A DNA stretch of 64,000 nt from Gammaproteobacteria bacterium (GTDB lineage Bacteria; Pseudomonadota; Gammaproteobacteria; Burkholderiales; Rhodocyclaceae). Positions 40,467 to 52,587 of the stretch are shown piece after piece (the stretch's first letter is position 1; each line of letters opens with the position of its first letter). The stretch covers positions 1-64,000 of the forward strand of contig JAHJHI010000002.1 in NCBI GenBank assembly GCA_018824085.1. Reading direction: 5' to 3'. The notes below the pieces were generated by a model. That model saw only the letters and a program-made list of their open reading frames with translations. It did not search any database and was not told the origin of the DNA. The translations under genes and the position numbers were made by a program.

Positions 40467-41054
40467 ATGGGTGCAAGTCTGAAAGAAGGGGATCCGCCGT
40501 CGCGCCACCCGCGCGACGAAGCGGCAGAAAGCCCCGCCGGTTCACGGGCAGTATGGCCGCGTTTCTCGGCAAATGCAGCGCGCCATGCCGGCACGGATCC
40601 GAACGGTTTGCCGCTTGGCAAGGAAGGCACCCGCGGCTGGACCGCCGGAGAGCTGGCTGCACTGCTGTGCGACTTCCTGAAGCGCGAACACGCGGCCCTC
40701 GCGGCCTGCCATGGCCAGCGCGTCGAAGCAGACTGGATTCCGCTGGCGCGCGCGCTGGCCATCCGGCTGGCTGAGGCGCCCGGCATGTCGCTGGCCACCA
40801 GCCCCCTGAAAACACGCTTCCTGCTGCGCGAGCAAATCGGAGTCTGGCTCGTCCGGACCGCACTGGACGGCGAATCGGCACGATCTGTCCATATCGCATT
40901 GCCCAAGGAATGGAACCCGAACAAAGTGCTGGCCTATCTGTTCCGGCATGAAATCGCGCCGATGCATCACGTGACCGCAGCCATTCGCAACAACAGCGTA
41001 CCGATCGCCCAGTCCGACGACGACTACCGCGAAGACAAGCGCGCCAACGCCTGA
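40467..41054 (+). CDS. conserved-looking protein of unknown function
   Basis: This 195-aa soluble protein has a hydrophilic, probably disordered first 50 residues and a helical core from about 55 to 180 (RGWTAGELAALLCDFLKREH, then ARALAIRLAEAPG, KVLAYLFRHEIAPMHHV). It has no signal or membrane helix. AAAGG lies before ATG 40467, and a strong terminator follows 32 bases after the stop, which argues for a real gene. I do not recognise a family. It is transcribed alone, divergent from pepN across 255 bases. Confidence 0.65.
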   Translation: MGASLKEGDPPSRHPRDEAAESPAGSRAVWPRFSANAARHAGTDPNGLPLGKEGTRGWTAGELAALLCDFLKREHAALAACHGQRVEADWIPLARALAIRLAEAPGMSLATSPLKTRFLLREQIGVWLVRTALDGESARSVHIALPKEWNPNKVLAYLFRHEIAPMHHVTAAIRNNSVPIAQSDDDYREDKRANA

Positions 41055-41086
41055 AAGCTTGACGCACTGCGTCATCCCGTCGGCAC

Positions 41087-41122
41087 AAAAAAGGTTGTGG
41101 CAGCAATGCCACGACCTTTTTT
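41087..41122. terminator. long bidirectional terminator
   Basis: AAAAAAGGTTGTGGC (41087-41101) pairs with GCCACGACCTTTTTT (41108-41122) with one internal mismatch around a 6-base loop. A and T runs on either side make it usable in both directions. It ends the gene at 40467-41054. Confidence 0.88.
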
Positions 41123-41329
41123 ATTTGCACGTCACACTCAAGCGGTGCTCGACCTTCCGGTGACCGCTCGCTGCCGTACCTGTCCGCCAGCCAGAGGCGT
41201 TACGCCGCCACGGAGGGGAATGGGTGCAACACCGGCAGACGCCTGCATCCGAGGCTGTGACGGCCCTCTCGAGCCGGATACCCGCACCCGCATGCTCGTG
41301 CCAGAGCGATGCCGGCGCGGAAAACAAAA
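41123..41329. other. intergenic stretch with no recognised gene
   Basis: About 200 bases between two terminators. Short open frames cross it on both strands, but none has a convincing ribosome binding site or family resemblance. I see no regulatory site that I can name. Confidence 0.5.
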
Positions 41330-41353
41330 AGGCCAGTTCCGGAGAACTGGCCT
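41321..41353 (-). terminator. terminator of tRNA-Thr
   Basis: Read leftward, the stem AGGCCAGTTC/GAACTGGCCT (41330-41353) closes on a 4-base loop and is followed by a T-rich tract (complement of 41321-41330). It ends transcription of the tRNA that lies just upstream on the minus strand. Confidence 0.85.
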
Positions 41354-41369
41354 GTCTGCTTGATTCTAT

Positions 41370-41445
41370 TGGTGCCGCTGGCCGGAATCGAACTGGCGAC
41401 CTTCGCATTACGAATGCGCTGCTCTACCAACTGAGCTACAGCGGC
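41370..41445 (-). tRNA. tRNA-Thr (CGT)
   Basis: A 76-base cloverleaf with encoded CCA. The acceptor arms GCCGCTG and CAGCGGC pair. The anticodon loop is TTCGTAA, giving CGT, and its surroundings match the tRNA-Thr CGT of E. coli. The T-loop AGTTCGATTCC is normal. It reads ACG codons. Confidence 0.95.
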
Positions 41446-41530
41446 AAAAGTGAGCGCGCATTCTAGCCGGTGATCGTATCCAGATCAACGTGAAATTGCG
41501 GGCAACGGCCAGAATTCACGTTCGGAGCGG

Positions 41531-41947
41531 TCAAACCATCGGCCTCATGCGCACGACGATATCCATGCCGTCGGCCACCATGCCCGGCGGCAGCGCCGGT
41601 ACACCCTCGACGCGCAGGACGTCGTGCGGAATGTCGGTCAGGCAACCTGTCACGACGTCATACAGATGATGGTGAGCGTCGGTATTCGGATCGAAGAACA
41701 CCTTGGTCGGGTCGACGATCACTTCCCGGATCAGTCCCGCTTCGCGCAGCACCTTCAGCGTGTTGTAGACGGTCGCCTTGGACGCCGACGGTGACATCTC
41801 GTTGACCAGCGCAAGTATCTGGTCGGCCGACAAATGCTCCATGCGGGCGAACAGCACGCATGCGATATCGACCCGCTGCTGAGTCAGGTTGATGCCGTGA
41901 TTGCGCAGCAGTTCGACGGTCTGTTCGCGATTGAGCGGTGATTTCAT
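41531..41947 (-). CDS. Fur-family regulator, PerR/Irr-like
   Basis: This 138-aa regulator has an N-terminal winged helix (GINLTQQRVDIACVLFARMEHLSADQIL, SKATVYNTLKVLREAGLI) and a dimerisation domain with an HHH motif (NTDAHHHLYDVVTG). It lacks the CxxC structural zinc pairs of classical Fur; only one cysteine is seen in the C-terminal half. The triple histidine is reminiscent of the heme-binding site of Irr, or a metal site as in PerR. A 7-base inverted repeat overlaps its start codon. It lies 49 bases downstream of ispH. The ligand is not determined. Confidence 0.82.
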   Translation of the reverse strand: MKSPLNREQTVELLRNHGINLTQQRVDIACVLFARMEHLSADQILALVNEMSPSASKATVYNTLKVLREAGLIREVIVDPTKVFFDPNTDAHHHLYDVVTGCLTDIPHDVLRVEGVPALPPGMVADGMDIVVRMRPMV

Positions 41948-41965
41948 AGCTACGAGTATATGAAA
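41942..41965. promoter_or_regulatory. inverted repeat over the start codon of the Fur-family gene
   Basis: TTTCATA (41942-41948) and TATGAAA (41959-41965) are perfect 7-base arms with a 10-base spacer. The left arm includes the start codon of the regulator. An AT-rich palindrome in this GC-rich setting suggests an autoregulatory operator. Confidence 0.5.
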
Positions 41966-41996
41966 CGGCTTGGGTCAGCGCCATGCCCGACTCGCG

Positions 41997-42944
41997 TCAT
42001 GGATGCGCAAGTTCCTTCGGCAGCGGAAAATTCACGTTCTCGGGCGTGCCGTCGAGCGTGCGTACCGACCCCGCACCAAGTTCGCGCAAGCGTGCGATCA
42101 CTTCGTTGACGAGCACTTCGGGCGCCGATGCGCCTGCGGTGAGGCCGACTCGCTTGCGTCCTTCAAGCCAGGCGGGATCGATCTGGCCCGCGTTGTCGAT
42201 CAGATAGGCCGGCACGTCGAATTGTTCGGCGACCTCGCGCAGACGGTTCGAGTTCGAACTGTTGGGGGAGCCGACCACCAGCACCACATCGCTGCGCGGC
42301 GCCATGAACTTCACCGCGTCCTGCCGGTTCTGCGTCGCGTAGCAGATATCGTCGCGACGCGGCCCCACGATCTGCGGAAAGCGGCTGCGCAGCGCGTCGA
42401 CGATGGTTTGCGCGTCATCGACCGACAGTGTCGTCTGCGTCACATAGGCGAGCTGCGCCGGGTTGTCGACCTCGAGCGCCAGCACGTCATCGGTCGTCTC
42501 CACCAGATACATGCCGCCTTCGGCCTGCCCCATGGTGCCTTCGACCTCGGGATGCCCCTTGTGGCCGATCATGACGATCTCCCGCCCGGCCTTGCGCATC
42601 TTCGCAACCTCGACATGCACCTTGGTCACCAGCGGACAGGTCGCGTCGAAGACACGCAAGCCACGCTCGGACGCGTCGTGACGCACCGTCTGAGGCACGC
42701 CGTGCGCGGAAAATATCAGCGTGGCGCCGGCCGGAACCAGCGAAAGCTCGTCGACGAAGATGGCGCCCTTGGCACGCAGGCTTTCAACGACAAACTTGTT
42801 GTGCACCACCTCGTGGCGTACGTAGATCGGCGCGCCGTATTGTTCGAGCGCGCGCTCCACGATGGCGATCGCACGCTCGACGCCCGCGCAGAATCCGCGC
42901 GGATTCGCCAGCACCACTTCCATGTCCGGCTCGTCAGACGACAC
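41997..42944 (-). CDS. ispH: 4-hydroxy-3-methylbut-2-enyl diphosphate reductase
   Basis: This 315-aa iron-sulfur enzyme makes IPP and DMAPP in the last step of the MEP pathway. The three cluster cysteines are in RGFCAGV, DATCPLV and ICYATQNRQ. The HEVVHN motif with the substrate-binding His and the proton-relay TQTTLS/SNSNRL segments are present. It overlaps the end of fkpB by 11 bases and belongs to the ribF-ileS-lspA-fkpB-ispH operon. Confidence 0.96.
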   Translation of the reverse strand: MSSDEPDMEVVLANPRGFCAGVERAIAIVERALEQYGAPIYVRHEVVHNKFVVESLRAKGAIFVDELSLVPAGATLIFSAHGVPQTVRHDASERGLRVFDATCPLVTKVHVEVAKMRKAGREIVMIGHKGHPEVEGTMGQAEGGMYLVETTDDVLALEVDNPAQLAYVTQTTLSVDDAQTIVDALRSRFPQIVGPRRDDICYATQNRQDAVKFMAPRSDVVLVVGSPNSSNSNRLREVAEQFDVPAYLIDNAGQIDPAWLEGRKRVGLTAGASAPEVLVNEVIARLRELGAGSVRTLDGTPENVNFPLPKELAHP

Positions 42945-43368
42945 CGATCACCTCGACTTCGAAGCGCACGGCGCGTCCGGCCAGCGGGTGATTGAAATCG
43001 ATGAGCGCGGTCGCGTCGTCGAGTTCGCGCACGAGGCCGGGAAACTTGTTGCCTTCCGGGTCGGAAAACTCGATGACTGAATGCAGATCCAGTTCGATGT
43101 CCGCCGGCAGGTCACCGCGCTCAAAGCGCTGCACCAGATCCGGCTTGTGCTGGCCGAATACCGTACCGGCCTCCATGTCGAACACTTCGCGATTGCCGAC
43201 TTCGAGGCCGGTCAATCGCTGCTCGAGCGCCGGCGCCAGTTCGCCGCGCCCCAGCTGCAGCGTGGCGGGCGTCGACTCGAACGTGCTGATGAAGGCCTGG
43301 CCACCTTCCGGCAGCGTCACACGGAAATGCAGCGTTACCAGACTGTCTTGCTTCACCTTGTCACTCAT
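42934..43368 (-). CDS. fkpB: FKBP-type peptidyl-prolyl isomerase, SlpA-type
   Basis: This 144-aa protein has an FKBP fold interrupted by an inserted flap, as in SlpA (FkpB): the core opens [18 protein letters not shown], the insertion spans roughly residues 70-125, and the chain closes [16 protein letters not shown]. It catalyses proline isomerisation and acts as a chaperone in the cytoplasm. The start ATG 43368 overlaps the lspA stop (ATGA). Its position between lspA and ispH is conserved in proteobacteria. Confidence 0.93.
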   Translation of the reverse strand: MSDKVKQDSLVTLHFRVTLPEGGQAFISTFESTPATLQLGRGELAPALEQRLTGLEVGNREVFDMEAGTVFGQHKPDLVQRFERGDLPADIELDLHSVIEFSDPEGNKFPGLVRELDDATALIDFNHPLAGRAVRFEVEVIGVV

Positions 43369-43859
43369 GCTTCTTTCTCCGCGCGGGCGCCACGCGCAGC
43401 CAGACCGAACTGGTCCGCCAACATCAGCACGACACCCGCAGTGATGGCCGAATCGGCCACGTTGAACGCAGGAAAACCATGGTTTCCCGCGTGAAAATAC
43501 AGGAAGTCGACGACGGCTCCCAGCAGCACGCGGTCTATCAGGTTGCCTACAGCGCCGCCAAGTATCAAGGCCAGACCGAGAGGCAGCAGGCATTCGCTCG
43601 CGTGCCGGCGCAACAGCAGCAGCAGCCACACCGACACCGACGAGGTCAGCACGATGAAGAGCCAGCGCTGCCAGCCGGAATGATCGGCCAGAAAACTGAA
43701 CGCGGCGCCGGGGTTGTAGACCAGCACCAGATCGAAGAACGGCGTGACCGGCACGCGCTGCCCGAATGACAGCCACTGCGTGATCAGATACTTGGTGCCC
43801 TGGTCGAGAACAACCACGACGCAGGCAAGGAAAAGCCATCCGGCAAGACGCTTGTTCAT
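43365..43859 (-). CDS. lspA: lipoprotein signal peptidase
   Basis: This 164-aa inner-membrane aspartic peptidase removes signal peptides from prolipoproteins. It has four membrane helices and the catalytic Asp pair in GGAVGNLIDR and FPAFNVADSAI. It begins MNKRLAGWLFL at 43859; upstream in-frame residues belong to ileS and are rejected. It starts four bases after ileS and overlaps fkpB by four. It would process the DUF4266 lipoprotein, among others. Confidence 0.95.
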   Translation of the reverse strand: MNKRLAGWLFLACVVVVLDQGTKYLITQWLSFGQRVPVTPFFDLVLVYNPGAAFSFLADHSGWQRWLFIVLTSSVSVWLLLLLRRHASECLLPLGLALILGGAVGNLIDRVLLGAVVDFLYFHAGNHGFPAFNVADSAITAGVVLMLADQFGLAARGARAEKEA

Positions 43860-43863
43860 CGGC

Positions 43864-46689
43864 TTACGCGTGAATGCGGGTTTCACCCGCGCCGTGGAGA
43901 TTGGCATCACAACGCGCGCACAGTTCCGGATGCGCCGGGTTGCTGCCGACATCGGCCCGGTAGTGCCAGCAGCGTGCGCACTTGGCGTGGCTGCTCGGCA
44001 CGGCGGTCACGCCCTGCTGCGCCGCATCCGCGACGCGCGCCAGCGTCGCCGCCGACGTGATGAGCACGAAACGCAGATCATCACCCAGCGCCGCGAGGTC
44101 GTCATGCAGTTCGCCCGTGGCGCGCACTTCCACTTCCGCCTGCAGCGACGAGCCGATGCTGCCTTCGGAACGCAGCGCTTCCAGCACGCGAGCCGACTCG
44201 GCGCGCAGCGCACGGATGCGCGACCAGCGCTCAAGCAGCGCGGCCTCGTCGCCCTGTGCCGGCAGCGCATGCCAGGTGGTCAGCATCACGCTGTCCGTGT
44301 CGCCGTTCTTGCCGCCCGCGCCCAGCACCGTCCAGATTTCCTCGGCGGTGAAGGACAGCACCGGCGCCATCACGCGCACCAGCGTCTGCGTGACGTGCCA
44401 CAGCGCGGACTGCGCCGAACGGCGCGCGTGCGACGCAGGCGCCGTCGTGTAGAGGCGGTCCTTCAGGATGTCCAGATAAAAGGCACCAAGATCCTCCGAC
44501 GCGAAATGCTGCAACGCCTGCACCACGCGGTGGAACTCGAAGTGTTCGTAGTCGGCGGTGACGCGTGCCTGCAGCTCGCGCGTGAGCGCCAGCGCATAAC
44601 GGTCCGTCGTAAGCCACTGGTCGACCGGCAGCATGTCCGTCGCGGGATCGAAATCGGCGACGTTGGCGAGCAGGAAGCGCACCGTATTGCGCAGCCGGCG
44701 ATAGGTTTCGACGACGCGATCGAGAATTTCCTTGGAGATCGACAGCTCCGCCGAATAATCGGTCGATGCCAGCCACAGGCGAAGGATTTCGATGCCGAGC
44801 TTGTTGCCGACCTCCTGCGGTTCGATGCCGTTGCCGAGCGACTTGCTCATCTTGCGGCCCTGCGCATCGACGGTGAAACCGTGCGTCAGCAGCGCCCGGT
44901 ACGGCGCCTGGCCGTCGATCGCGCAGCCGGTCAGCAGCGACGAATGGAACCAGCCGCGGTGCTGGTCCGAACCTTCCAGATACAGGTCCGCCACCGGCCC
45001 GCCATCGGTGCGCGCCAGTTCGGCGTGGGAGCCGCGCAGCACGTGCCAGTGCGTGGTGCCGGAGTCGAACCATACATCCAGCGTGTCGCTGATCTTTTCG
45101 TACTGGCCGGCCTCGTCACCCAGCAGTTCGGCGGCATCAAGGTTGAACCACGCGTCCATGCCCTCGCGCCCGACCCGCTGCGCCACCTGCTCCATCAATT
45201 CAACGGTGCGCGGATGCAGCTCGCCGCTCTCGCGATGCAGGAAAAATGGGATCGGCACGCCCCAGTTGCGCTGGCGCGAAATGCACCAGTCCGGCCGGTT
45301 GGCGATCATCGCCGCGAGGCGCGCCTGGCCCCAGTCGGGATAGAACGCGGTGTCCTCAATCGCCTTCAGCGCCGATGCGCGCAAGCTCGGGCCACCGTCC
45401 GGCTGCAGGTCCATGCCGACGAACCACTGCGCGGTGGCGCGGTAGATGATCGGCGTCTTGTGGCGCCAGCAGTGCATGTAGCTGTGCCGGATCTTCTCGT
45501 GCGAGAACAGCGCGCCGGCTTCGGCGAGCTTCTCGACGATGACCGGATTCGCCTTCCAGATGTGCAGGCCGCCGAACAGCGGCAGTGACTCGGCATACAC
45601 GCCGTTGCTCTGCACCGGGTTCAGCACGTCGGCCACCGTCATGCCGTTCTTCATGCAGGACTGGAAGTCATCCACGCCATAGGCCGGCGCGCAATGCACG
45701 ATGCCGGTACCGGCGTCCAGACCCACGTAGTCGGCGAGAAAGACCGGCGATTCGCGTTCGTACAGCGGGTGATGGAAGGCGATGCCTTCAAGCGCCGCAC
45801 CGCTTGCCGTCGCGACCACCGTCCCTTCGCGTTTGTAGCGCGCAAGGCTGGCCGCGACCAGTTCCTGCGCGATGACCAGACAACCCTCGTCGGTCTGCAC
45901 CAGCGCATAGGCATGCTCCGGATGCATATTGAGCGCCTGGTTCGCCGGTATGGTCCATGGCGTGGTCGTCCAGATCACCGCATGCACCGACCCGGCCGGC
46001 AGGTCAGCCAGCCCGAAGGCGGCAGCCAGCCGCCCGCGCTCGCGTTCGCTGACCGGGAAGCCGACATCGACCGCCGGGCTCGCCTTGTCCTGATATTCGA
46101 CCTCCGCCTCGGCCAGCGCCGACCCGCAGTCGAAACACCAGTTCACCGGCTTCAGGCCGCGATAGACCCAGCCCTTCTTCACCATTTCGGCCAGCGCGCG
46201 GATTTCGCCCGCCTCGTTGCCGAAATCCATCGTGCGGTAGGGCCGGTCCCAGTCGGCGAGCACGCCGAGGCGGATGAAACCCTTCTTCTGGATCTCGACC
46301 TGTTCGGCCGCGAAGGCGCGGCTCAGACGGCGCACCTCGGAGGCCGGCAGGTTCTTGCCGTGCTTTTTTTCGATCTGGTGCTCGATCGGCAGGCCGTGGC
46401 AGTCCCAGCCCGGTACGTAGGGCGCGTCGAAACCCGCCAGCGTCTTCGAGCGGACGATGATGTCCTTCAGGATCTTGTTGACCGCGTGACCGAGGTGGAT
46501 GTCCCCATTCGCGTACGGCGGGCCGTCATGCAGCAGGAACTTCGGGCGGCCGGCGGCCTTCTCGCGGATGCGCGCATAGAGCTTTCGCTCCTGCCACTGC
46601 TGCACCCAGCCGGGCTCGCGCTTGGGCAGGTCACCGCGCATCGGGAACGGGGTATCGGGCAGGTTCAGCGTCGTACGGTAGTCGGCCAT
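43864..46689 (-). CDS. ileS: isoleucyl-tRNA synthetase
   Basis: This 941-aa class I synthetase charges tRNA-Ile. The HIGH-type motif is in [13 protein letters not shown] and the KMSKS motif in [10 protein letters not shown]. The CP1 editing region ([16 protein letters not shown]) and a C-terminal zinc finger (CARCWHYR...CARCDANL) are present, as in bacterial IleRS type 1. It lies two bases after ribF, consistent with the conserved operon. Confidence 0.97.
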   Translation of the reverse strand: MADYRTTLNLPDTPFPMRGDLPKREPGWVQQWQERKLYARIREKAAGRPKFLLHDGPPYANGDIHLGHAVNKILKDIIVRSKTLAGFDAPYVPGWDCHGLPIEHQIEKKHGKNLPASEVRRLSRAFAAEQVEIQKKGFIRLGVLADWDRPYRTMDFGNEAGEIRALAEMVKKGWVYRGLKPVNWCFDCGSALAEAEVEYQDKASPAVDVGFPVSERERGRLAAAFGLADLPAGSVHAVIWTTTPWTIPANQALNMHPEHAYALVQTDEGCLVIAQELVAASLARYKREGTVVATASGAALEGIAFHHPLYERESPVFLADYVGLDAGTGIVHCAPAYGVDDFQSCMKNGMTVADVLNPVQSNGVYAESLPLFGGLHIWKANPVIVEKLAEAGALFSHEKIRHSYMHCWRHKTPIIYRATAQWFVGMDLQPDGGPSLRASALKAIEDTAFYPDWGQARLAAMIANRPDWCISRQRNWGVPIPFFLHRESGELHPRTVELMEQVAQRVGREGMDAWFNLDAAELLGDEAGQYEKISDTLDVWFDSGTTHWHVLRGSHAELARTDGGPVADLYLEGSDQHRGWFHSSLLTGCAIDGQAPYRALLTHGFTVDAQGRKMSKSLGNGIEPQEVGNKLGIEILRLWLASTDYSAELSISKEILDRVVETYRRLRNTVRFLLANVADFDPATDMLPVDQWLTTDRYALALTRELQARVTADYEHFEFHRVVQALQHFASEDLGAFYLDILKDRLYTTAPASHARRSAQSALWHVTQTLVRVMAPVLSFTAEEIWTVLGAGGKNGDTDSVMLTTWHALPAQGDEAALLERWSRIRALRAESARVLEALRSEGSIGSSLQAEVEVRATGELHDDLAALGDDLRFVLITSAATLARVADAAQQGVTAVPSSHAKCARCWHYRADVGSNPAHPELCARCDANLHGAGETRIHA

Positions 46690-46691
46690 GG

Positions 46692-47630
46692 TCAGTCTTC
46701 AATAGTGTGTTCAGCAAACCAGGAGCGCGTGTCGGCCACGTCCTTCCCGATGGCGTCGCGCAAGGCGTCCAGCCCCTCGTAGCGCGCTTCGTCACGCAGC
46801 TTGTGGCAGAAGCGCACCGAAACGCGCTGGTCGTAAAGATCGATGTCGCGGTCCAGCACGTACACCTCGCAGGTCGGGCGCAGTCCGTCGGCGATGGTCG
46901 GCCGCACCCCCACGCTGGCCGCGCCCGGTGCCGCCTTCAGACCGCCACCGCTCACGGTGACGGCAAAAATGCCGGCGAGCGGCAGCGCGCGATGCTTGAG
47001 CTGGACGTTGGCGGTCGGGAAACCGAGCTGGCGGCCGAGCTTCTGGCCATGTTCCACCCGCCCGCTGATCGCGTAGGGCCGTCCGAGCAGGCGCCGCGCG
47101 CGTGCCAGATCGCCGCGCTCCAGCGCGGCCCGCACGGCGGAACTCGATGCGCGCTCGCCGTCGACGACAACCGTTTCCATGGTCGCCAGCGTGAAACCGT
47201 GCGCAACGCCCGCTGCGCGCAGACGCTCGAAGTCGCCTTCGCGCCCGCGTCCGAAACGGAAATCGTCGCCGACGATGAGGTGGCGCACCGCGAGCCCGCG
47301 CACCAGCAGGTCGTCGATGAAGGACTCGGCCGTCAGCGCAGCGAACTTCGCGTCGAAGCGGCACACATGCACCCGATCGACGCCCGCCTGTTCGAACAGT
47401 TCGAGCTTTTCCCGCAGGCTGGTCAGCCGCGTGGGCCGGCGCTCGTGCGTGAAGAATTCGCGTGGATGCGGCTCGAAGGTCATCACGGCGGCAGCCAGAC
47501 CCAGTTCGCGCGCCTTCGTCACGAGCTGTGCGAGCAGCGCCTGGTGCCCGAGATGCACGCCATCGAAATTGCCGATGGTCAGCACGACAGGCTTGTCTGC
47601 AGTGACGGGGATTGCGCGAAAGACCTGCAC
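46692..47630 (-). CDS. ribF: bifunctional riboflavin kinase/FAD synthetase
   Basis: This 312-aa enzyme converts riboflavin to FMN and then FAD. The N-terminal FMN adenylyltransferase has [16 protein letters not shown] and the [15 protein letters not shown] segment; the C-terminal riboflavin kinase has GFPTANV and the conserved GVRPTI. I use GTG 47630, giving MQVFRAIPV, the usual RibF start; earlier in-frame Met codons lie in the tRNA-Leu. The FAD it makes is the substrate of ApbE encoded at 15872. Confidence 0.95.
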   Translation of the reverse strand: MQVFRAIPVTADKPVVLTIGNFDGVHLGHQALLAQLVTKARELGLAAAVMTFEPHPREFFTHERRPTRLTSLREKLELFEQAGVDRVHVCRFDAKFAALTAESFIDDLLVRGLAVRHLIVGDDFRFGRGREGDFERLRAAGVAHGFTLATMETVVVDGERASSSAVRAALERGDLARARRLLGRPYAISGRVEHGQKLGRQLGFPTANVQLKHRALPLAGIFAVTVSGGGLKAAPGAASVGVRPTIADGLRPTCEVYVLDRDIDLYDQRVSVRFCHKLRDEARYEGLDALRDAIGKDVADTRSWFAEHTIED

Positions 47631-47685
47631 GGGAAATGGCTGCGCGTGAAAAACGCGCAAGTATACCTGTGCGCGCAATGACCCA

Positions 47686-47770
47686 TGGTGCCGGGAGGGG
47701 GACTCGAACCCCCACACCTTGCGGCGGCGGATTTTGAATCCGCTGCGTCTACCGATTCCGCCATCCCGGC
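47686..47770 (-). tRNA. tRNA-Leu (CAA)
   Basis: An 85-base class II tRNA with encoded CCA. The acceptor arms are GCCGGGA and TCCCGGC. The anticodon stem-loop GCGGA-TTCAAAA-TCCGC gives CAA. A long variable arm (near GCCGCAAGGTG) is typical of tRNA-Leu. It reads UUG. Confidence 0.95.
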
Positions 47771-47875
47771 CGGGAAGAGCCGGCGATTATGCTTGCGCGG
47801 CAGCCTGCTGCGCAAGAGCGACACGCTACAATCGCCGGTTTTGCGCCGGTTCTGCCGCGCAGCGCCTCCCGCATC

Positions 47876-48922
47876 GTGCCCACACTGTCCGATTTCGATT
47901 ACCTGCTGCCCGAAGACCTCATCGCCCAGACACCGCTCGCCGAGCGCAGCGCGAGCCGCCTGCTGGCGGTCGACCCCGGCGCGCTCGTCGACGCCCATGT
48001 GCGCGATCTTGCGCAATGGCTGCACCCGGGCGACCTGCTGGTGTTCAACGACACGCGCGTCATGCACGCCCGGCTCTACGGCAGCAAAAGCAGCGGCGGT
48101 CAGGTCGAGGTACTGATCGAGCGCCTTACCGGCACGCACGAGGCGCTGGCCCAGGTGCGCGCCAGCAAGACGCCGCGACCGGGCGGGCGCATCCGCATCG
48201 AAGACGCCTTCGACGTCGAGGTACTCGGGCGCGACGGCGAATTCTTCCGCCTGAAGAGCCTGACCACCGAGCCGCTGCAGCTGCTCATCGAGCGCCACGG
48301 CCGACTGCCCTTGCCGCCCTACATCGACCGCAGCGCAGCGGACGCCGACGAACAGCGCTACCAGACCGTCTTCGCGCGCGAGAACGGCTCGGTCGCCGCG
48401 CCGACCGCCGGGCTGCACTTCGACGAGGCGCTGCTCGCCGCGCTCGACGCGCACGGCGTGCGCCAGGCCCGCGTCACATTGCACGTCGGCGCCGGCACCT
48501 TCCAGCCGGTGCGCGTCGACGACCTGTCGCAGCATCGCATGCACAGCGAGCGCTACTGGCTGCCGGAAGACACGGTCCGCGCAATCGCCGACACCCGTGC
48601 CGCCGGCAAACGCGTGGTCGCCGTCGGCACCACCAGCCTGCGCTGTCTGGAATCGGCGGCACTGGCCTGCGGCGACGCGCCGCTGCACGCCTGCAGCGGC
48701 GACACGCGGCTGTTCGTGACGCCCGGTTTCCGCTTCCGCGTGGTCGACACCCTGCTGACCAACTTTCACCTGCCCCGATCGACCTTGCTGATGCTGGTGT
48801 CCGCGTTCGCCGGCAGCGCACGCATCCGCGCCGCATACGCGCACGCGATTGCGCAGCGTTATCGCTTCTTCAGCTATGGCGACGCCATGCTGCTGGACCG
48901 CGACGACGCCGCGCCGGGCTGA
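47876..48922 (+). CDS. queA: S-adenosylmethionine:tRNA ribosyltransferase-isomerase
   Basis: This 348-aa enzyme transfers a ribosyl group from SAM to preQ1 at tRNA position 34 to form epoxyqueuosine. It begins near [17 protein letters not shown] and has the [22 protein letters not shown] and [14 protein letters not shown] ([12 protein letters not shown]) motifs. The start is GTG 47876 by homology to the usual MxTLSDFD start. Its partner tgt is about 2.5 kb downstream on the same strand. Its last 49 bases overlap the convergent AsmA-like gene. Confidence 0.95.
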   Translation: MPTLSDFDYLLPEDLIAQTPLAERSASRLLAVDPGALVDAHVRDLAQWLHPGDLLVFNDTRVMHARLYGSKSSGGQVEVLIERLTGTHEALAQVRASKTPRPGGRIRIEDAFDVEVLGRDGEFFRLKSLTTEPLQLLIERHGRLPLPPYIDRSAADADEQRYQTVFARENGSVAAPTAGLHFDEALLAALDAHGVRQARVTLHVGAGTFQPVRVDDLSQHRMHSERYWLPEDTVRAIADTRAAGKRVVAVGTTSLRCLESAALACGDAPLHACSGDTRLFVTPGFRFRVVDTLLTNFHLPRSTLLMLVSAFAGSARIRAAYAHAIAQRYRFFSYGDAMLLDRDDAAPG

Positions 48923-50955
48923 CCGGCCGGCTGACGCTTGCCATGCGCCGCGCGTGCCCGCTGTGCGAGCGCGCGGCAGCCGGCGCCGTTCTGTCCTGCG
49001 CGCGCGTCATCGCCGATGTCGAGCAAGGGCAGCAGCCCGGCAACCGGCGTGACCAGCGCGAGCAGGGCCGCCGGCAGCAGTCGCTGCAACAGCGGCGCCT
49101 TCTCCAGCGTCACCTGTGGTGCCGACAGCGGGCCCGTCACATGTACCGGCGTGCGCAGCGCCAGCGGGCTGAAGTCGCGCGGCGTGACGACGGCGCGCAG
49201 ATCCAGCCGCTCGCTCGCCAGCGACACGGAGCCGTCAACCCAGACCGTCGAGTCGTCGGTGTCGATCACCAGCACGCGCGGCGTGACCACGCCGCGCGCC
49301 ACGTCCAGATCGGCGGCCGCGCAACGCACCGGCAGCGCGTCGTCGCCGCTGACGAGTACGCCGAGGCCCTGCGCCACGTCCAGCCCGCCCGCTTCCAGCG
49401 CCAGATGCGATATCGCCGCGTCCGTCAGCTGCAGGCGCGCATTGCCCTGCAGCGAAGCGAGTATCGACGCGGTCGAGCGGCCACTGCCCGATACGCGCGC
49501 CTGCCCTGACAGCCGTCCCGACACGTAGGGCGGATCGCCGCCGGCGCGCGTCTGCTTCACCCACTGTTCGAGCCGGATGCCGGACCAGCGCAGGTCGGCG
49601 TCCCATTTCGCACGCGTCTCGCGCCCGTCCAGCCGCATGCGCCCGGCCAGCGTGCCGCTGGCGGTACGTGCGTACAGCTTGTCCAGCGTCAGCACGCCAC
49701 CGGACAGCTGCAGGCCGGCGCGCAGCGGCGTCAGCGCCTCGGCAAACAGGCTGCCCGGGTCGAGACGGTCGATGTCGACCGACACATTGGCGTCCATCGC
49801 GCGCATCTGCGGCAGGTCGAACGCGCGGTCGGGCAACACGCGCCCGTCCGCTGAAGCAGGCGCGGCGGACGCCGCAGGTGCCCCGATCGCCGGCGCGAGA
49901 TCGGCCAGCTTCAGCAGCTCGCCCTGCAACCGCCCTTCCAGACGCGGCACGGCAGACGAGGCGTCATAGCGGAAGGCGCCGCGCAACCGGCTCTCGCCGA
50001 CGCTGGCGCTGTCGACGACGGTTGCCCAGACCGCGTCCTGCCGCGTGAGCCGGCCCCGCACGTCGAACGCGCCGGTTGCCGGCAGCACCAGACCGAGTGC
50101 TTCACCCGCCGCGCCGAGCGACGGACCGGTCACGCGGTATCCGCCGCTCAATCCGGCGAGCCGCAGCGCATCGACGACCGTGCCCGAAAAATCGAGCGTC
50201 GAGGCGCCTGCCGCAGCCTTCAGCACGACGGTCACCGACGGCGCCGCGCGGTCCGTCTGCAGCAACGGCAGCACGCTTCCTGTACGCACGTCGACATTCA
50301 TCGGCTGGCCGCGAAAACGGCCTTTCGCCTCGACGTGCAGGCCGGCGGCGCGGGCCGTGCCACCGTCCGGCGCCGACGCATCGCGCAGCGCGAACGAGGC
50401 ATCCAGATCGAGCCGCTGCGGGGCGTCGTCATAGCGCACGTGTCCGGCGCGCACCTCCAGCAGTTCGAAGGTCATGACGGGCGGCCCCGCCGCGTCGTCG
50501 CCCGCCGCCATCTGCCAGGTCGCGCGGCCGTCGGGCAGACGCTCCAGCGTGGCGTCGAGCCGGTCGGCGCTCAGCCGCCGCACGTTCAGGCCGCCGCCCC
50601 ACGCGGCACGCCACAGATCGCCATAGCGCAGATCCAGCGCAAGCCCCTGCACCCGGGCCGTATGCGCCGCATCACTCCATGACGGCGCCGCGACGTCCAT
50701 CACGCCGGCCCGCAGCGACACGCCCCCAAACAGATGTACGCGCAGCGCCGGCTGCTGCGCGTCACCGGTGAATGTCACCGACCGCTGCAGCGCCGCCGAC
50801 AACGCCCGCTCCAGCGGACGCTCCAGAAACGGCCAGCCCATGAATTCAGCCACACCCGCCGCCGCCAGCCCCAGCAACAGCGCTGGCAGCACATGGCGAC
50901 GCATCTTCGGCCGGTACTTCGCGAGCCCGGCCCTCATCCCGTCTGATTGCCGCAC
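48874..50955 (-). CDS. AsmA-family protein
   Basis: This protein of about 690 aa has one N-terminal membrane helix ([17 protein letters not shown]) and a long exported region of repeated beta strands. It ends with the AsmA C-terminal signature segment ([31 protein letters not shown]...[20 protein letters not shown]). AsmA-like proteins form bridge-like structures between the membranes and affect lipid transport. The start is uncertain: GTG 50955 has GGAGGA seven bases upstream; ATG 50937 and ATG 50904 are alternatives. It converges on queA with a 49-base overlap. Confidence 0.82.
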   Translation of the reverse strand: MRQSDGMRAGLAKYRPKMRRHVLPALLLGLAAAGVAEFMGWPFLERPLERALSAALQRSVTFTGDAQQPALRVHLFGGVSLRAGVMDVAAPSWSDAAHTARVQGLALDLRYGDLWRAAWGGGLNVRRLSADRLDATLERLPDGRATWQMAAGDDAAGPPVMTFELLEVRAGHVRYDDAPQRLDLDASFALRDASAPDGGTARAAGLHVEAKGRFRGQPMNVDVRTGSVLPLLQTDRAAPSVTVVLKAAAGASTLDFSGTVVDALRLAGLSGGYRVTGPSLGAAGEALGLVLPATGAFDVRGRLTRQDAVWATVVDSASVGESRLRGAFRYDASSAVPRLEGRLQGELLKLADLAPAIGAPAASAAPASADGRVLPDRAFDLPQMRAMDANVSVDIDRLDPGSLFAEALTPLRAGLQLSGGVLTLDKLYARTASGTLAGRMRLDGRETRAKWDADLRWSGIRLEQWVKQTRAGGDPPYVSGRLSGQARVSGSGRSTASILASLQGNARLQLTDAAISHLALEAGGLDVAQGLGVLVSGDDALPVRCAAADLDVARGVVTPRVLVIDTDDSTVWVDGSVSLASERLDLRAVVTPRDFSPLALRTPVHVTGPLSAPQVTLEKAPLLQRLLPAALLALVTPVAGLLPLLDIGDDARAGQNGAGCRALAQRARAAHGKRQPAGQPGAASSRSSSMASP

Positions 50956-52521
<1,566 letters not shown>

Positions 52522-52587
52522 GCCCGGCCACTGACGGCGCGACTGATATACTCGCCCGCTTCCCTTTTTGCGCAACCGGAGATCACC

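Noticed and set aside
41097..41363. 88-codon frame between two terminators
   Set aside because: It begins inside a terminator stem and ends inside another; composition is random.
43744..45588. 614-codon plus-strand frame antisense to ileS
   Set aside because: Shadow of ileS with no recognisable protein features.
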